Assembly (NCBI GenBank): GCA_963678675.1
Contig: OY783197.1
Span: 3,134,400-3,198,399, forward strand
Length of the DNA stretch: 64,000 nucleotides
Direction of reading: 5' to 3'
From: Xiphydria camelus
Taxonomy: Eukaryota; Arthropoda; Insecta; Hymenoptera; Xiphydriidae
A model generated the notes under the pieces. It had not been told where the DNA came from, searched no databases, and saw only the letters and a program-made list of their open reading frames with translations. The translations under genes and the position numbers were made by a program. Of this stretch, positions 10,682 through 20,989 are shown piece after piece (position 1 is the stretch's first letter; each line of letters begins with the position of its first letter).

Positions 10682-13600
10682 ATGCGGCTGGTTATCTGTG
10701 ATAACGCGGACTACGTGTCCGAATGGTCGGCTAAATATGTCCTGAAGAAGATCAAGGACTTCCGACCGAACGAGAACAAGTACTTCGTGCTGGGACTTCC
10801 CACCGGTACGTGAGAAGACATTCGCGCGGCGACGCGACGCTTCGGCAGGATTAATCTCATCGTGACTTGCTCCTCAGGGGGAACGCCTCTGGGAATGTAT
10901 AAGAAATTGGTCGAATACCACAAGGCGGGGATGATTTCGTTCAAGTACGTCAAGACCTTTAACATGGACGAGTACGTCGACTTGCCCAGGGACCATCACG
11001 AGTCTTACCACTACTATATGTATAATAACTTCTTCAAACATATCGATATCGAGCCCCAGAACATTCATATCCTCGACGGAAACGCACCCGATCTGGTGCA
11101 GGAGTGCGTCGAGTTTGAGCGAATGATCAGCGAGGCGGGCGGAATAGAGTTGTTCGTCGGAGGTACGCTAAATGTAGACAGGGTGGCGACAGAACTGGGA
11201 AATTAGAAAAATCGGGGGAATCTCGGGGATCTGGAAATTTCAGGGAATCCTGGCGGAAATATTCCTCAACATTTCTCAGAAAATTTCTCATACATTTCTG
11301 AGAGTCTCGAAGAAATTGAGATATTTCTTAGAAACTCTCGCAAAATGTCAGATGTCTTTCAGAAAATTGTGTACAATTTCAAACATTTCCTAGAAATTGT
11401 AAAATCTTCGTAATTGAAAGAAAAAATATCGCAATATTTAATATGAAACCGCAAAGTTCAGAAATGCTCAGAATTTAAGAGAATCTTTTTCGACGTATTC
11501 TCAGCGTAATTTCTTTTTAGATTTTTCCACAAGAGAATCGTAAAAAGAATGTAGATACATCCGTCAATATTGAAGAGACTGGAACTACAATTACGTTTTA
11601 CGTTTGTATTTTTTCATATGCAATTTTTCATATACATCACATAAGGACAAATTTCAGATCTGATTATATCCAATTATATAAGATCATATATGATTATGAT
11701 AGTATTACGGTTCTAATTTGAAAGGGAATAGATTTAAGTGTAGTTTTTCGTCGATCGTTCGACGAAAACAGTTCGTGGGATGATCGAAAAGTACAGCGGG
11801 AACATAATTGACGGTATGAATGAAGGGGATAGATACTATTAGTTTTTCGAATTATTCGGAGGAGAAAATTCGTCGAAAGGGATTCTCCTCTTTTTCTGTA
11901 GTCGCGTATTTCAAAGATTTCCATATTTCGCATTCGATAAACAATAGATAAAAAAAGCAGTGAGCATCCAAATACGTAATCAACTTGTTCGTGCTCCGAT
12001 TTTACACAGCATCGGATTTAGAATGCGTACAGAATTTAAAAACAGCAAATCCATTTCGAGCATATTTTTGTTTTAGAATTTTAGGGAAAAACTGAGCATT
12101 TGATTTATCAATAGTAAACTAAATTTTCTAACAGCAAATTTAATCAGACAATACCGTGGTATGCGCTGTGAATACAGATTTTCTACAAGTATTTCGTCAA
12201 CATTTCTCATAAAAACGGAAATGTTACAATTTCTTAGAATTTCACATCACTCTGTTCTCAGAAATATTCACAATCTTCTATAAGAACTCATAAAATAATT
12301 TGCAAGAATTTCTCAGAAAAAGTAGAATTAGTTTTATGTGAAATTTTGTCAGTTTCTTTCCTATAAATATTCGTAATTTCTCAGAAAAAGTGCAAACTAA
12401 TTTGTCAGAATTTCTGGGAAAATTTCAGATTCAAGGAATAAAATTTTTCACATTTTTTCAGAAGTTATCAGATTCTCTCATACAAACTGGAATGAAAATC
12501 TTTCAAAGTATTTATTACAGTTTTTCACAATTAGTTAGAAACATTCAAATAGTCATATGTCAGAAATTCTTCTCAAATTTCATTTCTCAGAATGCTTCAT
12601 AATTTATCATAATTTCTTATAATTTCGTAGAAACGTGAGAATTTTTCACGATCTCTAAGAATTTTGTACTATCGAGAAACTGAACTTTGAGTAAACTGAA
12701 AAAAATCTGAGAAATATTTCCACAAAGGAAATTTGCGGACTAAATTAAAAACTCAGAGAAATATACTAGAATTCGAAGATCAGTCATGTAACGTCGTAAA
12801 GCGTACTGACTTTGCAATACTGACACTGAGCCATGAGCGATCTAGTGATGAGTAGCGAGTAACACTCACTACTACGGCAAGCGGTGAGCGTTTGTTATTA
12901 TTTTGACTGCCTTATGGCACTATTCTGTACAAAACTGCAAGCTTTATAAAGCACTAGATTTTATAAAGTCACATAAAAAAACCGCGTAACATTATAGAAT
13001 GTAGCATCTTATAGAGCTTATAGTTTGGTACAGAAAATCAGGGAAATTTCAGAAAATTTTGAGGCCAGATTTTTGTCGCCACCCTTGTAGGGGTGGTTGA
13101 AGCCACGCGAGCGATTAAGGCGAGAAATCCCTTTAGAAGCGCGAAAAATAGGTATTTTTCGGGAATTTTTTTAGAGGGGATAAAATAATCTGATCATTTT
13201 CAAATTTGGATATGAGTTTATTATAACTGTCAAGTTTAAAAAAAATTTTGTTTTTTGGGATGACTAACAAAATGGTGGAGTTATTAAGGGTCTTCGGATG
13301 CCTGTTTTCCGCGACGTCGAAAAGTGCTGCAGTTGTCACTCTTTTTCTGTTGATCTGAACAAGATTTAAAAAGTGTCATTCGTTTACTGACATATTAAGG
13401 GGAAGGATATACCTCAAACAATAATGAAAAAGTGCAAAATTGAAAATTTGGGAGCCTTTTACTCCAAAGGTCGAATTTTCAACCATTTTTTCGACATATT
13501 TGACCCCCAAAAAATTATTTATTTACACGCTACCTTTAAAAAAATAGAGGTATATCCTTCCGATAATATTAGTGAGAGTAACCTCCCAAAATTTTATCCA

Positions 13601-14529
13601 AATCGGTCGATAACTTTTTGAGCTACGAGCAGTTTTTGAAAACGTAGTTTCGAGATAATCGCGTTTAAAGTTGACTCGCTACCTGACCGCATGCTGTCCC
13701 CGCGCTCTAGACTATATGCGATAACTCCGCAAATATTCAATATTTCGAGTTTTCCTTTGGTCAGTATATTCTTTGGGTATCATACTTTCGAAATATGTAA
13801 AAAAAATCGATTTTTTGAACATTCTAAAGGGATTTCTCGCCTTAAAGTACCGCAGAATAAGAGAACGCGAGCAATTGCGCGTTACGCTCCAGGTATCGGC
13901 CCGGACGGCCACATAGCGTTCAACGAGCCAGGATCGTCGTTGGCTTCTCGCACGAGAGTCAAGACCCTGGCTCGCGACACCCTGGAAGCCAACGCGAGGT
14001 TCTTCGACAACGACATCAACAAGGTGCCGAAGCAGGCGTTAACCGTGGGCGTCGGTACCGTTATGGATGCCAAGGAGGTGATGATCCTCATCACCGGGTC
14101 TCACAAGGCCTTCGCGCTCTACAAGGCCATCGAGGAGGGCATCAATCACATGTGGACCGTCTCGGCGTTCCAACAGCATCCGCGCACGATAATACTGTGC
14201 GACGAGGATGCGACTCTGGAACTTCGCGTAAAAACCGTTAAATATTTCAAGGTACACACATTTATCCACACACCTCCGACGTACCCGCGTTTCGTCTCGC
14301 TTTACCGAGCTTCCATTGGCTTTTCGCGAAAGCGGTATCGCTTCTGGTGTATGGGCTTCCGTGAAAATGAAATCCTCATCATTTCGCGCTTCTCAAGCGC
14401 ACGCGGGATCTGGGAAAATCCGGTATCGTATTTGATCTGTGTACTGTCCAGGCTCTCAGTGCTGTCCACCACAAATTGATCGAGGAAGACGGAGACTCAA
14501 TTCCGCGTCGTTCTCTGGACGACGTGTAA
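10682..14529 (+). CDS. GNPDA1: Glucosamine-6-phosphate deaminase/isomerase, isoform with proximal last exon
   Basis: The enzyme converts glucosamine-6-phosphate to fructose-6-phosphate and ammonia, draining hexosamines into glycolysis in the cytosol. Exons are 10682-10805, 10878-11162, 13893-14251 and 14452-14529; phases match at every junction and the product is 281 aa. Visible family motifs are LGLPTGGTPLG (sugar-phosphate loop), [20 protein letters not shown] with the catalytic Asp, [56 protein letters not shown] and [10 protein letters not shown]. The protein is collinear with animal GNPDA1/2 over nearly its full length. Intron 2 (2.7 kb) carries repeats and a TTAA transposon. The last exon encodes [16 protein letters not shown] and ends SLDDV. 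A second possible last exon lies at 16077. No damage is seen. Confidence 0.95.
11220..12790. repeat. GNPDA intron 2: blocks dense in TTCNNNGAA words
   Basis: On both sides of a dispersed repeat copy, at about 11220-11500 and 12180-12790, the words TTCTCAGAA, TTCTTAGAA, TTCCTAGAA and TTCTGGGAA recur. This is the same sequence texture as 7690-9090 and 15465-15910. It may be degenerate minisatellite-like DNA. No coding potential is seen. Confidence 0.55.
11715..12240 (+). repeat. Dispersed ~500-bp repeat, copy 1
   Basis: It aligns in direct orientation with 20395-20880. Shared words are CGATCGTTCGACGAAAAC, GTTCGTGGGATGATCGAAAA, GTACAGCGGGAA and CATTCGATAAACA. The core TTTTCGTCGATCGTTCGACG is itself almost palindromic. 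Class unknown. Confidence 0.8.
13119..13841 (+). mobile_element. 723-bp TTAA-flanked Kolobok-like non-autonomous element in GNPDA intron 2
   Basis: The inverted ends GGCGAGAAATCCCTTTAGAA (left) and its complement (right) are bounded by TTAA at 13115-13118 and 13842-13845. Around 13640-13670 it reads ACGTAGTTTCGAGATAATCG then CGTTTAAAGTT. The autonomous element at 41170-43922 has ACGTGGTTTCGAGAAAAAGC then AGTTTAAAGTT at a similar distance from its left end. That points to the Kolobok group. It ends 51 bp before the exon 3 acceptor. A nested small palindrome (GGAAGGATATACCTC and its complement) spans about 13403-13559. Confidence 0.72.
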
Positions 14530-15009
14530 AACGGTAGTTATACGTGAAATCGAAGTTTTCCCGCCGCCGTAGCGGCGCGAGGATATAAATTCTCGGTGCG
14601 CACTCTCGATACTAAGTTTCTCCCGGGAAAATATTCCACTCGAGTAGAGCTCATCTTCTAGATAACGTATCGACTCTTGAGATTGATTTAAATGATTCTT
14701 CACTTTTAACGTCAAATATGCTTCGTCATCGTTACCACCGCGAGAACGTAAGTAGGTATATATAATTATTATTGCGAACGCGTCTCTAATCTCTTCCTTC
14801 TCTCCGCGACGTCGCCTCGGTGTCGACGGAAACGTGCCGAACACGTTTCCTGATGTTTGTGGATACTTGCATCGTTTCGACTGCATTTTGGGATTCCGAG
14901 ATACGAGTCCTGTTGTAGGACTCGTTGCGATTCGGTGGAATCCTTATGGAAAAATTTCTCTAACAATTTTCTGAAAAACTGAGATATTTTGACTTTTTTT
15001 TCGACCTTC
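14530..15009. other. Region after the proximal GNPDA stop
   Basis: This is the 3' UTR of the proximal isoform if used, otherwise intronic. I found no AATAAA in it; the first one is at 15148-15153, inside the following dispersed repeat. Minus-strand open frames here have no protein-family support. Confidence 0.4.
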
Positions 15010-15460
15010 TAAAATAGTTACAGACTTAACAGTGTGTCCCATATTCCCTTTTATCCCCAGTTTCCTTTAAGTTTGCCCTTTTTCATCCTAAAACTCCCGA
15101 TTTTCCCCATTTTTTGCTTATAACTCGATATTTTCCCACTAAATCTCAATAAAATTGTACTACAAGCCCTACCTTATCTACCCATGAATATTTTGTTTAA
15201 AATATAATAACCTGGTTGAATTAATGTTTCTTACCGGAAACTACAGTTGATACGTTACATAACACATAAGAAACCAAATTTTAAGTAAAAAAAAATCCTT
15301 CATCCACTTAATAAATATTAGTGTTTTATTGTATGCCTTAAAAATTGGTATTTCTTTAAAACACTGCACATTTCTTCTTTCTGGAATATTTCCTTTTTTT
15401 ATAGACTTCAAAAAAAGCCCCTATTTATTTCCCCTGAAATGAAATAAATAGGAGCTGTGA
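15010..15460 (+). repeat. Dispersed repeat family, copy in GNPDA 3' region
   Basis: It is related to 18290-18790 and 18960-19095. Shared features are pyrimidine-rich starts (CCCTTTTATCCCC, GATTTTCCC), TTATCTACC, TTAATAAATATT and an end reading GAAATAAATAGG(A/G)GCTG. It carries an AATAAA at 15148-15153 that could supply a poly(A) site for the proximal GNPDA isoform. Confidence 0.65.
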
Positions 15461-16076
15461 AGCTCGTAATTGGAATATTCTCAGACATTTTCAGGGGAGT
15501 ATCAGAGTTTGTCAGAGAAAATCAGAGATGTCCAGAAATATCAATTTTTCTTTCATGCATAAAAATTCTTAAAAATTCTGATAAACTCACACAAATATCT
15601 GACAAAATTCGGACTATATTTCTGACAACTTTCAGACGAACTCTGAAATTCGATCATTTTTAAAATTTTCTAACTTCTGTAAAAATACAAACAAACATTT
15701 TAAGAAAATTCTAGAAATCTTGCAGTATTGTAGAGATTTCTCCAGGTATTCGTCAGAGTGTTTTCAGATAAGTTTTGGTACGCGCGAAAGAAGAAAGGAT
15801 ATTTTTGGACATTTATCTGGCTTTCTCTGACAAAGTCTTTCTGATACCCCCTTGAAAATATCTGAAAATGTTCCAATTACCGGAAAAAGTCAGAGTTTTT
15901 GAGAAATTTGTTAGATAAGTTTTTCCATCGGAGAAGCTACCGATAACCAGTTTAACGTCGGTGTATTTACGGTGCATTTACGATGTCTTTGTCGCACACG
16001 CATATGTAATACATACATAAGATGATCTTTCTCCTTTTCTAGGACATCTAATCAATCGTGCTTTCCATTTTTTCAG
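15461..16076. other. GNPDA distal intron or intergenic DNA
   Basis: It is AT-rich with more TCAGA and TTTCTGA words. The segment from about 16021 to 16076 is pyrimidine-rich (TTTCTCCTTTTCTAG, TTTCCATTTTTTCAG) and makes a strong 3' splice site for the exon at 16077. Confidence 0.5.
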
Positions 16077-16139
16077 AGCATATGGGACGTTCACAGTATG
16101 TTGGTCGAGGAGATGATCTCAACGCACAGTTCCGTTTGA
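16077..16139 (+). CDS. GNPDA1: Alternative distal last exon of GNPDA
   Basis: Directly after CATTTTTTCAG there are 21 phase-0 codons encoding SIWDVHSMLVEEMISTHSSV and a stop. They can join exon 3 (ending KYFK at 14251) to give a 276-aa protein. The peptide has the same layout as the proximal exon (SIWDVHSMLVEE against [12 protein letters not shown]) and as the vertebrate VHNKLV segment (from memory). It is therefore a homologous alternative exon and not a chance frame. An AATAAA lies 267 nt downstream. Whether both exons are expressed is not known. Confidence 0.75.
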   Translation, partial: SIWDVHSMLVEEMISTHSSV

Positions 16140-16405
16140 GAAACGTCATTGCTCCTTTGTTACGTACGATAATGTTACCGGTTTATTGAAAAGGCTCGAA
16201 GACTGCCGCGTGTGGGGCGTACTTAACTTCTCCGCATTATCAGTACACATGCCGCCATTGTTGTCAAAGTTACATAGAATATTTGATCGTGTCTTTGTTG
16301 CCAACGAAGCGAATTTACATTTTACGCAGTTATTCGAATGTCCACGGGCTTATAAAGCGAATGCGGTAGACGTGATATTTTTATACGATCTATGCAATTT
16401 GTACG

Positions 16406-16411
16406 AATAAA
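16406..16411 (+). terminator. Candidate poly(A) signal for distal GNPDA isoform
   Basis: AATAAA lies 267 nt after the distal stop and well before the EcKinase-like gene start at 16914. Confidence 0.5.
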
Positions 16412-16607
16412 TATGTTTCCCCGGTGAGTTCCGCAGTGCACTCGTCATCATGAGACCGCGTTCCCGATAAGCGAACGGTCGAAGAAACACGATTCTTAGA
16501 GAGATACGCTCTTATCGTGGCGTCGCGTAATCCCTCCTAGATATATGCGGTAAAAACCAGCGAATCTATTATACAATCACACTTCCAGTGTACGTACGCG
16601 GGTATAA

Positions 16608-16632
16608 CTCTCTCTCTCTCTCTCTCTCTCTC
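16608..16632. repeat. (CT)n microsatellite
   Basis: About twelve CT units lie roughly 280 bp upstream of the EcKinase-like start codon, in its presumed promoter or 5' UTR. Confidence 0.95.
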
Positions 16633-16913
16633 ACACGACGTCACCGCGTATCGCGATGGAGATAAAAACGGAACGGAGAGTAGCAATTTAGCGCGGACTG
16701 CGGATGGAGGGGGCATCAGTCGATGTGTCACGCTACGGGGAAGAGAAGGGTATTTAGACATCGAGCAGAATCCGGTCAGTCGGTTCAGTCGGTCCGTCGA
16801 CGGGGATTCAGAGTGATTCGGAACAATTTCCGGCAGCGGCACCTACTTAACGCACAAGGACATCGCGCTACAGCTCGCGAATCGAGCTCGTCGTTTACCA
16901 CGCTTCCGCAGTC

Positions 16914-18122
16914 ATGAAGGTGACGGAGATCGTGCCGCGCGATCTGCAACCGCTTCTGCGACGCGGACTCGACGACCGATTGATAGTCGAGGACTTCTCG
17001 TCGGAGGCGTTTCTACCGCCCGGCGAGAACTACGGGAGCACTATATTGAGCATCCATGCGGTAATCAGGAGGTATCCGGGCGCGGAGAAGGAAGACATCT
17101 ACGCGGTAGCGAAGATGATACCGCCCACGGAATTGCAGAGGACGCTCTTCGACAGCCCCGTAACCTTCAGAAAGGAGATCTTCATGTACGAGAACATCGT
17201 CCCGGCTTACAATCGACTGGAGATCGAGTCCGGAATACCGGAGGAGGAAGCGTTCGACATTCTTCCCAAGCTGTACGGCTCCCGATTGTCGCTGAGTCCC
17301 GACGTCGACTTCGACGAGGACGCGATGATTCTGCTGGAGAACCTGAAGCCGAGGGGATATTACTGCGGCGACCGGAAGATCGGTCTCGATATAGAGCACG
17401 CCAGACTGACCATCAAACGTGCGGCGAGGTTTCACGCTCTCGGCATCGCCACGAAGTACAGGAAGCCCGAGGAGTTCGAGGTGATGAAGCATCGCGCCAA
17501 GTCGATGAAGATCAGCGACTCGGAATTCCCGAAGATGAGGGACAACATGATGGAGAAGATACGGAACGATCCGGAAATCGGGCGGTACTTCGACAGGTGC
17601 AACGCGATACTCGGACAGGATTTCAGCAAGTTCTGGCTCTCGCCGGAGACGAACTCGTGGACGACGATAGTGCACACGGATTTGTGGGTGAACAACATCA
17701 TGTTTCACCGCGACGAGAGCGGCAGGGTCGACGACGCGAAGTTCATCGACTTTCAGAATTACCTCGCCGCGAGCGCGTTGCGCGACATGGTCTTCTTCCT
17801 CTTCACGAGCGTGGAACCGGGCGCGCTCGAGGCCAACGTCGACGCGCTGATCGAGCTGTACTACGAGACGTTTCTGTCGACACTGAAGAGGGTCGGGTGC
17901 GACGCCACGCCGTTTTCCCGGAGCGATTTCGACGCCGAGTTGCTGACCGACGCGGTCGTGGAATTTCCGCACTGCGCGTTCATGCTGAAGGTCGTGACCT
18001 TCGATAAGGACCAGGACGGTAGCGCCGGAATGGAGTACCTGTTGACGCTCGAAGGAAACGACCAGTACGGCAAACGGTTGCGCAATCTAATCAAGTATTT
18101 CGTTAAGAAGAATTGGATTTGA
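16914..18122 (+). CDS. EcKinase-like / CHK kinase-like protein (402 aa, single exon)
   Basis: This is a small-molecule kinase of the insect EcKinase-like (DUF1679/CHK) family, related to ecdysteroid 22-kinase and aminoglycoside phosphotransferases. The family phosphorylates ecdysteroids or, for many members, probably plant and xenobiotic compounds; the substrate cannot be read here. Visible motifs are the glycine-containing loop GENYGSTILS (residues 37-46), the likely ATP-binding Lys in YAVAKMIP (Lys67), the Brenner motif VHTDLWVNN (about 253-261, with His254, Asp256, Asn261) and the metal-binding FIDFQNY (about 277-283, Asp279). The length is typical (about 400 aa). The start at 16914 is the first Met and gives a normal N-terminus. 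No intron interrupts the frame, unusual but known in this family. A 319-codon antisense frame (17013-17972) is a GC-driven shadow. Confidence 0.93.
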   Translation: MKVTEIVPRDLQPLLRRGLDDRLIVEDFSSEAFLPPGENYGSTILSIHAVIRRYPGAEKEDIYAVAKMIPPTELQRTLFDSPVTFRKEIFMYENIVPAYNRLEIESGIPEEEAFDILPKLYGSRLSLSPDVDFDEDAMILLENLKPRGYYCGDRKIGLDIEHARLTIKRAARFHALGIATKYRKPEEFEVMKHRAKSMKISDSEFPKMRDNMMEKIRNDPEIGRYFDRCNAILGQDFSKFWLSPETNSWTTIVHTDLWVNNIMFHRDESGRVDDAKFIDFQNYLAASALRDMVFFLFTSVEPGALEANVDALIELYYETFLSTLKRVGCDATPFSRSDFDAELLTDAVVEFPHCAFMLKVVTFDKDQDGSAGMEYLLTLEGNDQYGKRLRNLIKYFVKKNWI

Positions 18123-18289
18123 AGGTTGTTTTTTAGGGAGAATTTACGCCGGGAAATCTCGACGGATTTCGTTGCAAGGATCTGGTCTTAGTTTAGTTAC
18201 GGGACCACTCTTTGAACGGATGTTCGACTGCGTTTAACGCGCCGTTCCACGGGGTAGCCCGGATAGAAAGAAATGGCGATGTACAACGT

Positions 18290-19095
18290 CTCGTAAAACT
18301 CGCGATTTTCCCTTTTTTCCTCTATAATTCAATATTTTTCCTCTAAAACCACCTATTATTCAGCTTCTCAGTTGAGTTTATCCTTTAATCGGTTCGGATT
18401 ACGCGAAAGAAAGTGAAGATAGTTATTTTTTTGTTTGTTAAAATTGTACGAGAACTCAATACTTTATCTACCTACGTCGATATTTCGTTTAAAATGTAAC
18501 AACGGTAAAATGGTCACTCTTTTTTTCTCTTTTTTTTAATGAAATTGCACTATAATCTCGTCTTCATCCACCTGCATCAATGTTTCTTTTAAAGTGTAAA
18601 AGTTCAGTTGCCATAATATTTCTTACCGCAAACTATTTCTATTCCTTTAAATCAGATTGCGATATTCAAATCTAAGTTACTTGACATGAGATATGAATTT
18701 TTAAGCTAACAAAATATCATTCGCTTAATAAATATTGGTGTTGGTAGATCCCCTATTTCCTCTAAAACGAAATAAATAGGGGCTGCAATTAAGTTATTTT
18801 CAAACGAATTAATTATATTATTATAATGAAATTTAATTATTTTTATTATTTTATTTCATCTTTTTTAGCTTAATTTTCATTCTATTATATTGAATATCAG
18901 TACAATTTTTTACAAATTTTATTTCTTTTCATTTAAGAATTTTATATTTTGTCTGCCGTTTAAGTACATATCTTAAACATTTTTTTAAAATCACTGCACG
19001 TTTCTAATTTTTGGCAGATCTCCTTTTTTTGATCAAAATTGCCCCCCTTTTTTGCTCCTCCAAAATGAAATAAATAAGGGCTGTGGAGCCTGCTA
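18290..19095 (+). repeat. Dispersed repeat family, second and third copies
   Basis: The first part (18290-18790) follows the copy at 15010-15460 from GATTTTCCC to AAACGAAATAAATAGGGGCTG. A further partial copy (about 18960-19095) repeats CACTGCACGTTTCT and ends AAATGAAATAAATAAGGGCT. Confidence 0.65.
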
Positions 19096-19630
19096 ATGAC
19101 CGTCCAGAAGCTGACTTTTTCTCATAGCTAACATAAAGATGCCTCACCGTTACAACTTTTTGTATATCGCCGTTTTTTTCAATCTGGAAGGTCATCGAAG
19201 CGGCTGCGGAACCTTGGAGCCGGTCTAAAGTCCTTTCGCTGAAATACTTTCGACCTTTCGCCGTCTGTGCCTTCGCGCTTCCGATAATCTGATGCCCCAA
19301 AGGCATTAGAATACCTATACGCGAAGGTGATAGCCGTTTCGAACGATCGTCCGTATCATGCGTCACGTTGTAATCGTGTCGGTTCTCTCGTAATACATAC
19401 GTATGCGTATCTGTAGGTGTTATAAGTACGATAAATTAACGGAGAATTGGCCAGTAAGAGTACGCGATGGTATATTGGATTAAGAGCGTCCGCAATCGGG
19501 GATATATCTTATCCCGTCTTTCGATAAAACGCAACAGTGTCGTCCATGGAATTTCTTATCGCGTCGTTCTCGACATTCTATCGCACAAAGACGGTAAGAC
19601 TGTAGACCACTGAATTGTTTTGCCGAACCG

Positions 19631-19741
19631 ATGAAGATGCTGCCTGATTGGAGTAATTATTACGAAGAGATAAGGCGTGAAGAATTGCGGAAAGAAAGCG
19701 GCTGTGCAAAGGACGAAGATTCGTTTGACGTCGTAGCAAAG
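19631..19741 (+). CDS. Candidate first coding exon of an unidentified gene
   Basis: An ATG at 19631 opens 37 codons (MKMLPDWSNYYEEIRREELR then a short acidic tail ending SFDVVAK) and ends at AAG|GTATGC, a consensus 5' splice site, in phase 0. The composition is normal for protein (charged, with aromatic residues) and unlike the AT-rich surroundings. I cannot find the next exon or name the family. It could also be a chance frame. Confidence 0.4.
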
Positions 19742-20394
19742 GTATGCAATTGAGATTGTTCCTAGAACGAGATAACAGTTTATTAGTAGTTGATTTATGT
19801 AATTTGGAATGCGGCGAAATAAATATTTTGTTGAGACGAGAAAATATGTCGCGTCACTAATGCTAAGAGAGATTATATGTGTTACAAAGTGCCTTTATGA
19901 AGTCAAAAACATGTATAAAATATTTCCTTTCATTCAAATTTACTTAAAAATTAATAAATGAAGTGAAAACAAATAATGAAAACTCGAAAACCAAAAGGGC
20001 GCATAAGATATGGTCGATACGCTCTTTCGGCACATCAAGTTTCTTAAAAAAAATACGAAAAATTAATACAAATGTGCAGGAAGTTTTTATCATACACAAA
20101 TGTTTATTAAAATTACAATACATTTATATCTTAAATTTAATATATAATACATTTGTACAAAAGTTTTAAGAGATTCGTTGTAAATTTGAGAAATCAATTT
20201 ATATACTAAATTTACAAGCCATGGTTTGTAAATTGATTACAAATGTAGAGTAATTTTACAAGCAAGACTTGTAAAATTACAAACCTTGTTTTGCAACATG
20301 ACATCTTGTTTTGCAATATTACAAAGGTTATTTCTGATTTCATAATATTGCATTTAATAAAATATCGACATACATATAAATATTACGATTCTTA
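19742..20394. other. AT-rich DNA with small TTGTAA hairpins
   Basis: No gene is seen. Around 20195-20330 there are repeated short palindromic words (TTACAAGCAAGACTTGTAAA, TTTGTAAATTGATTACAAA), probably a decayed miniature element. Confidence 0.45.
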
Positions 20395-20880
20395 TTTTAA
20401 ATGGAATTCATTTCAGTATAATTTCATCGATCGTTCGACGAAAACTGTTCGTGGGATGATCGAAAAGTACAGCGGGAATATAATTGATGGTATGAATGAA
20501 GGATACTGTTAGTTTTTCCAATTATTCGAAGGGGAAAATTCATCGAAAGGGATCCTCCTCTTTTTCTGTAGTCGTGTGATTCAAAGATTTCCATATTCCG
20601 CATTCGATAAACACTAGATTAAAAAAGCAGTAAGCATTCAAATGCGTAATCAACCCGATCGTGCTCCGCAAATCCATTTCGATCATGTTTTTGCTTTAGA
20701 ATTTTATGGAAAAACTCAATATTTAATTTACCAATAGCAAATCAAATATTCTAATAACAAATTTAACTAGACAGCACCGTGGTATACGCTGAATGTAGGT
20801 TCACTACAAGTATAATATTTTGTCGACATTTTTCTGAGTTTCCCATAAAAATGGAAATGTGACAAATTCTTCGAATTTGT
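20395..20880 (+). repeat. Dispersed ~500-bp repeat, copy 2
   Basis: This is the direct-orientation partner of 11715-12240 in GNPDA intron 2 (CGATCGTTCGACGAAAAC, GGGATGATCGAAAAGTACAG). It is missing some short stretches relative to copy 1. Confidence 0.8.
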
Positions 20881-20989
20881 CTCCGTCGTTATTTGCCATT
20901 ATATCGTTTCGGCAATGACTTTCCACAGACATTTAAATCGTCTTGCTCATCGCAGTATCTATTCAAATAAAAATTGAAAGGATTTTGTC

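Noticed and set aside
17013..17972. 319-codon antisense open frame over the EcKinase-like gene
   Set aside because: GC-rich coding DNA leaves the antisense frame open; the sense frame has all kinase motifs, the antisense product has none.
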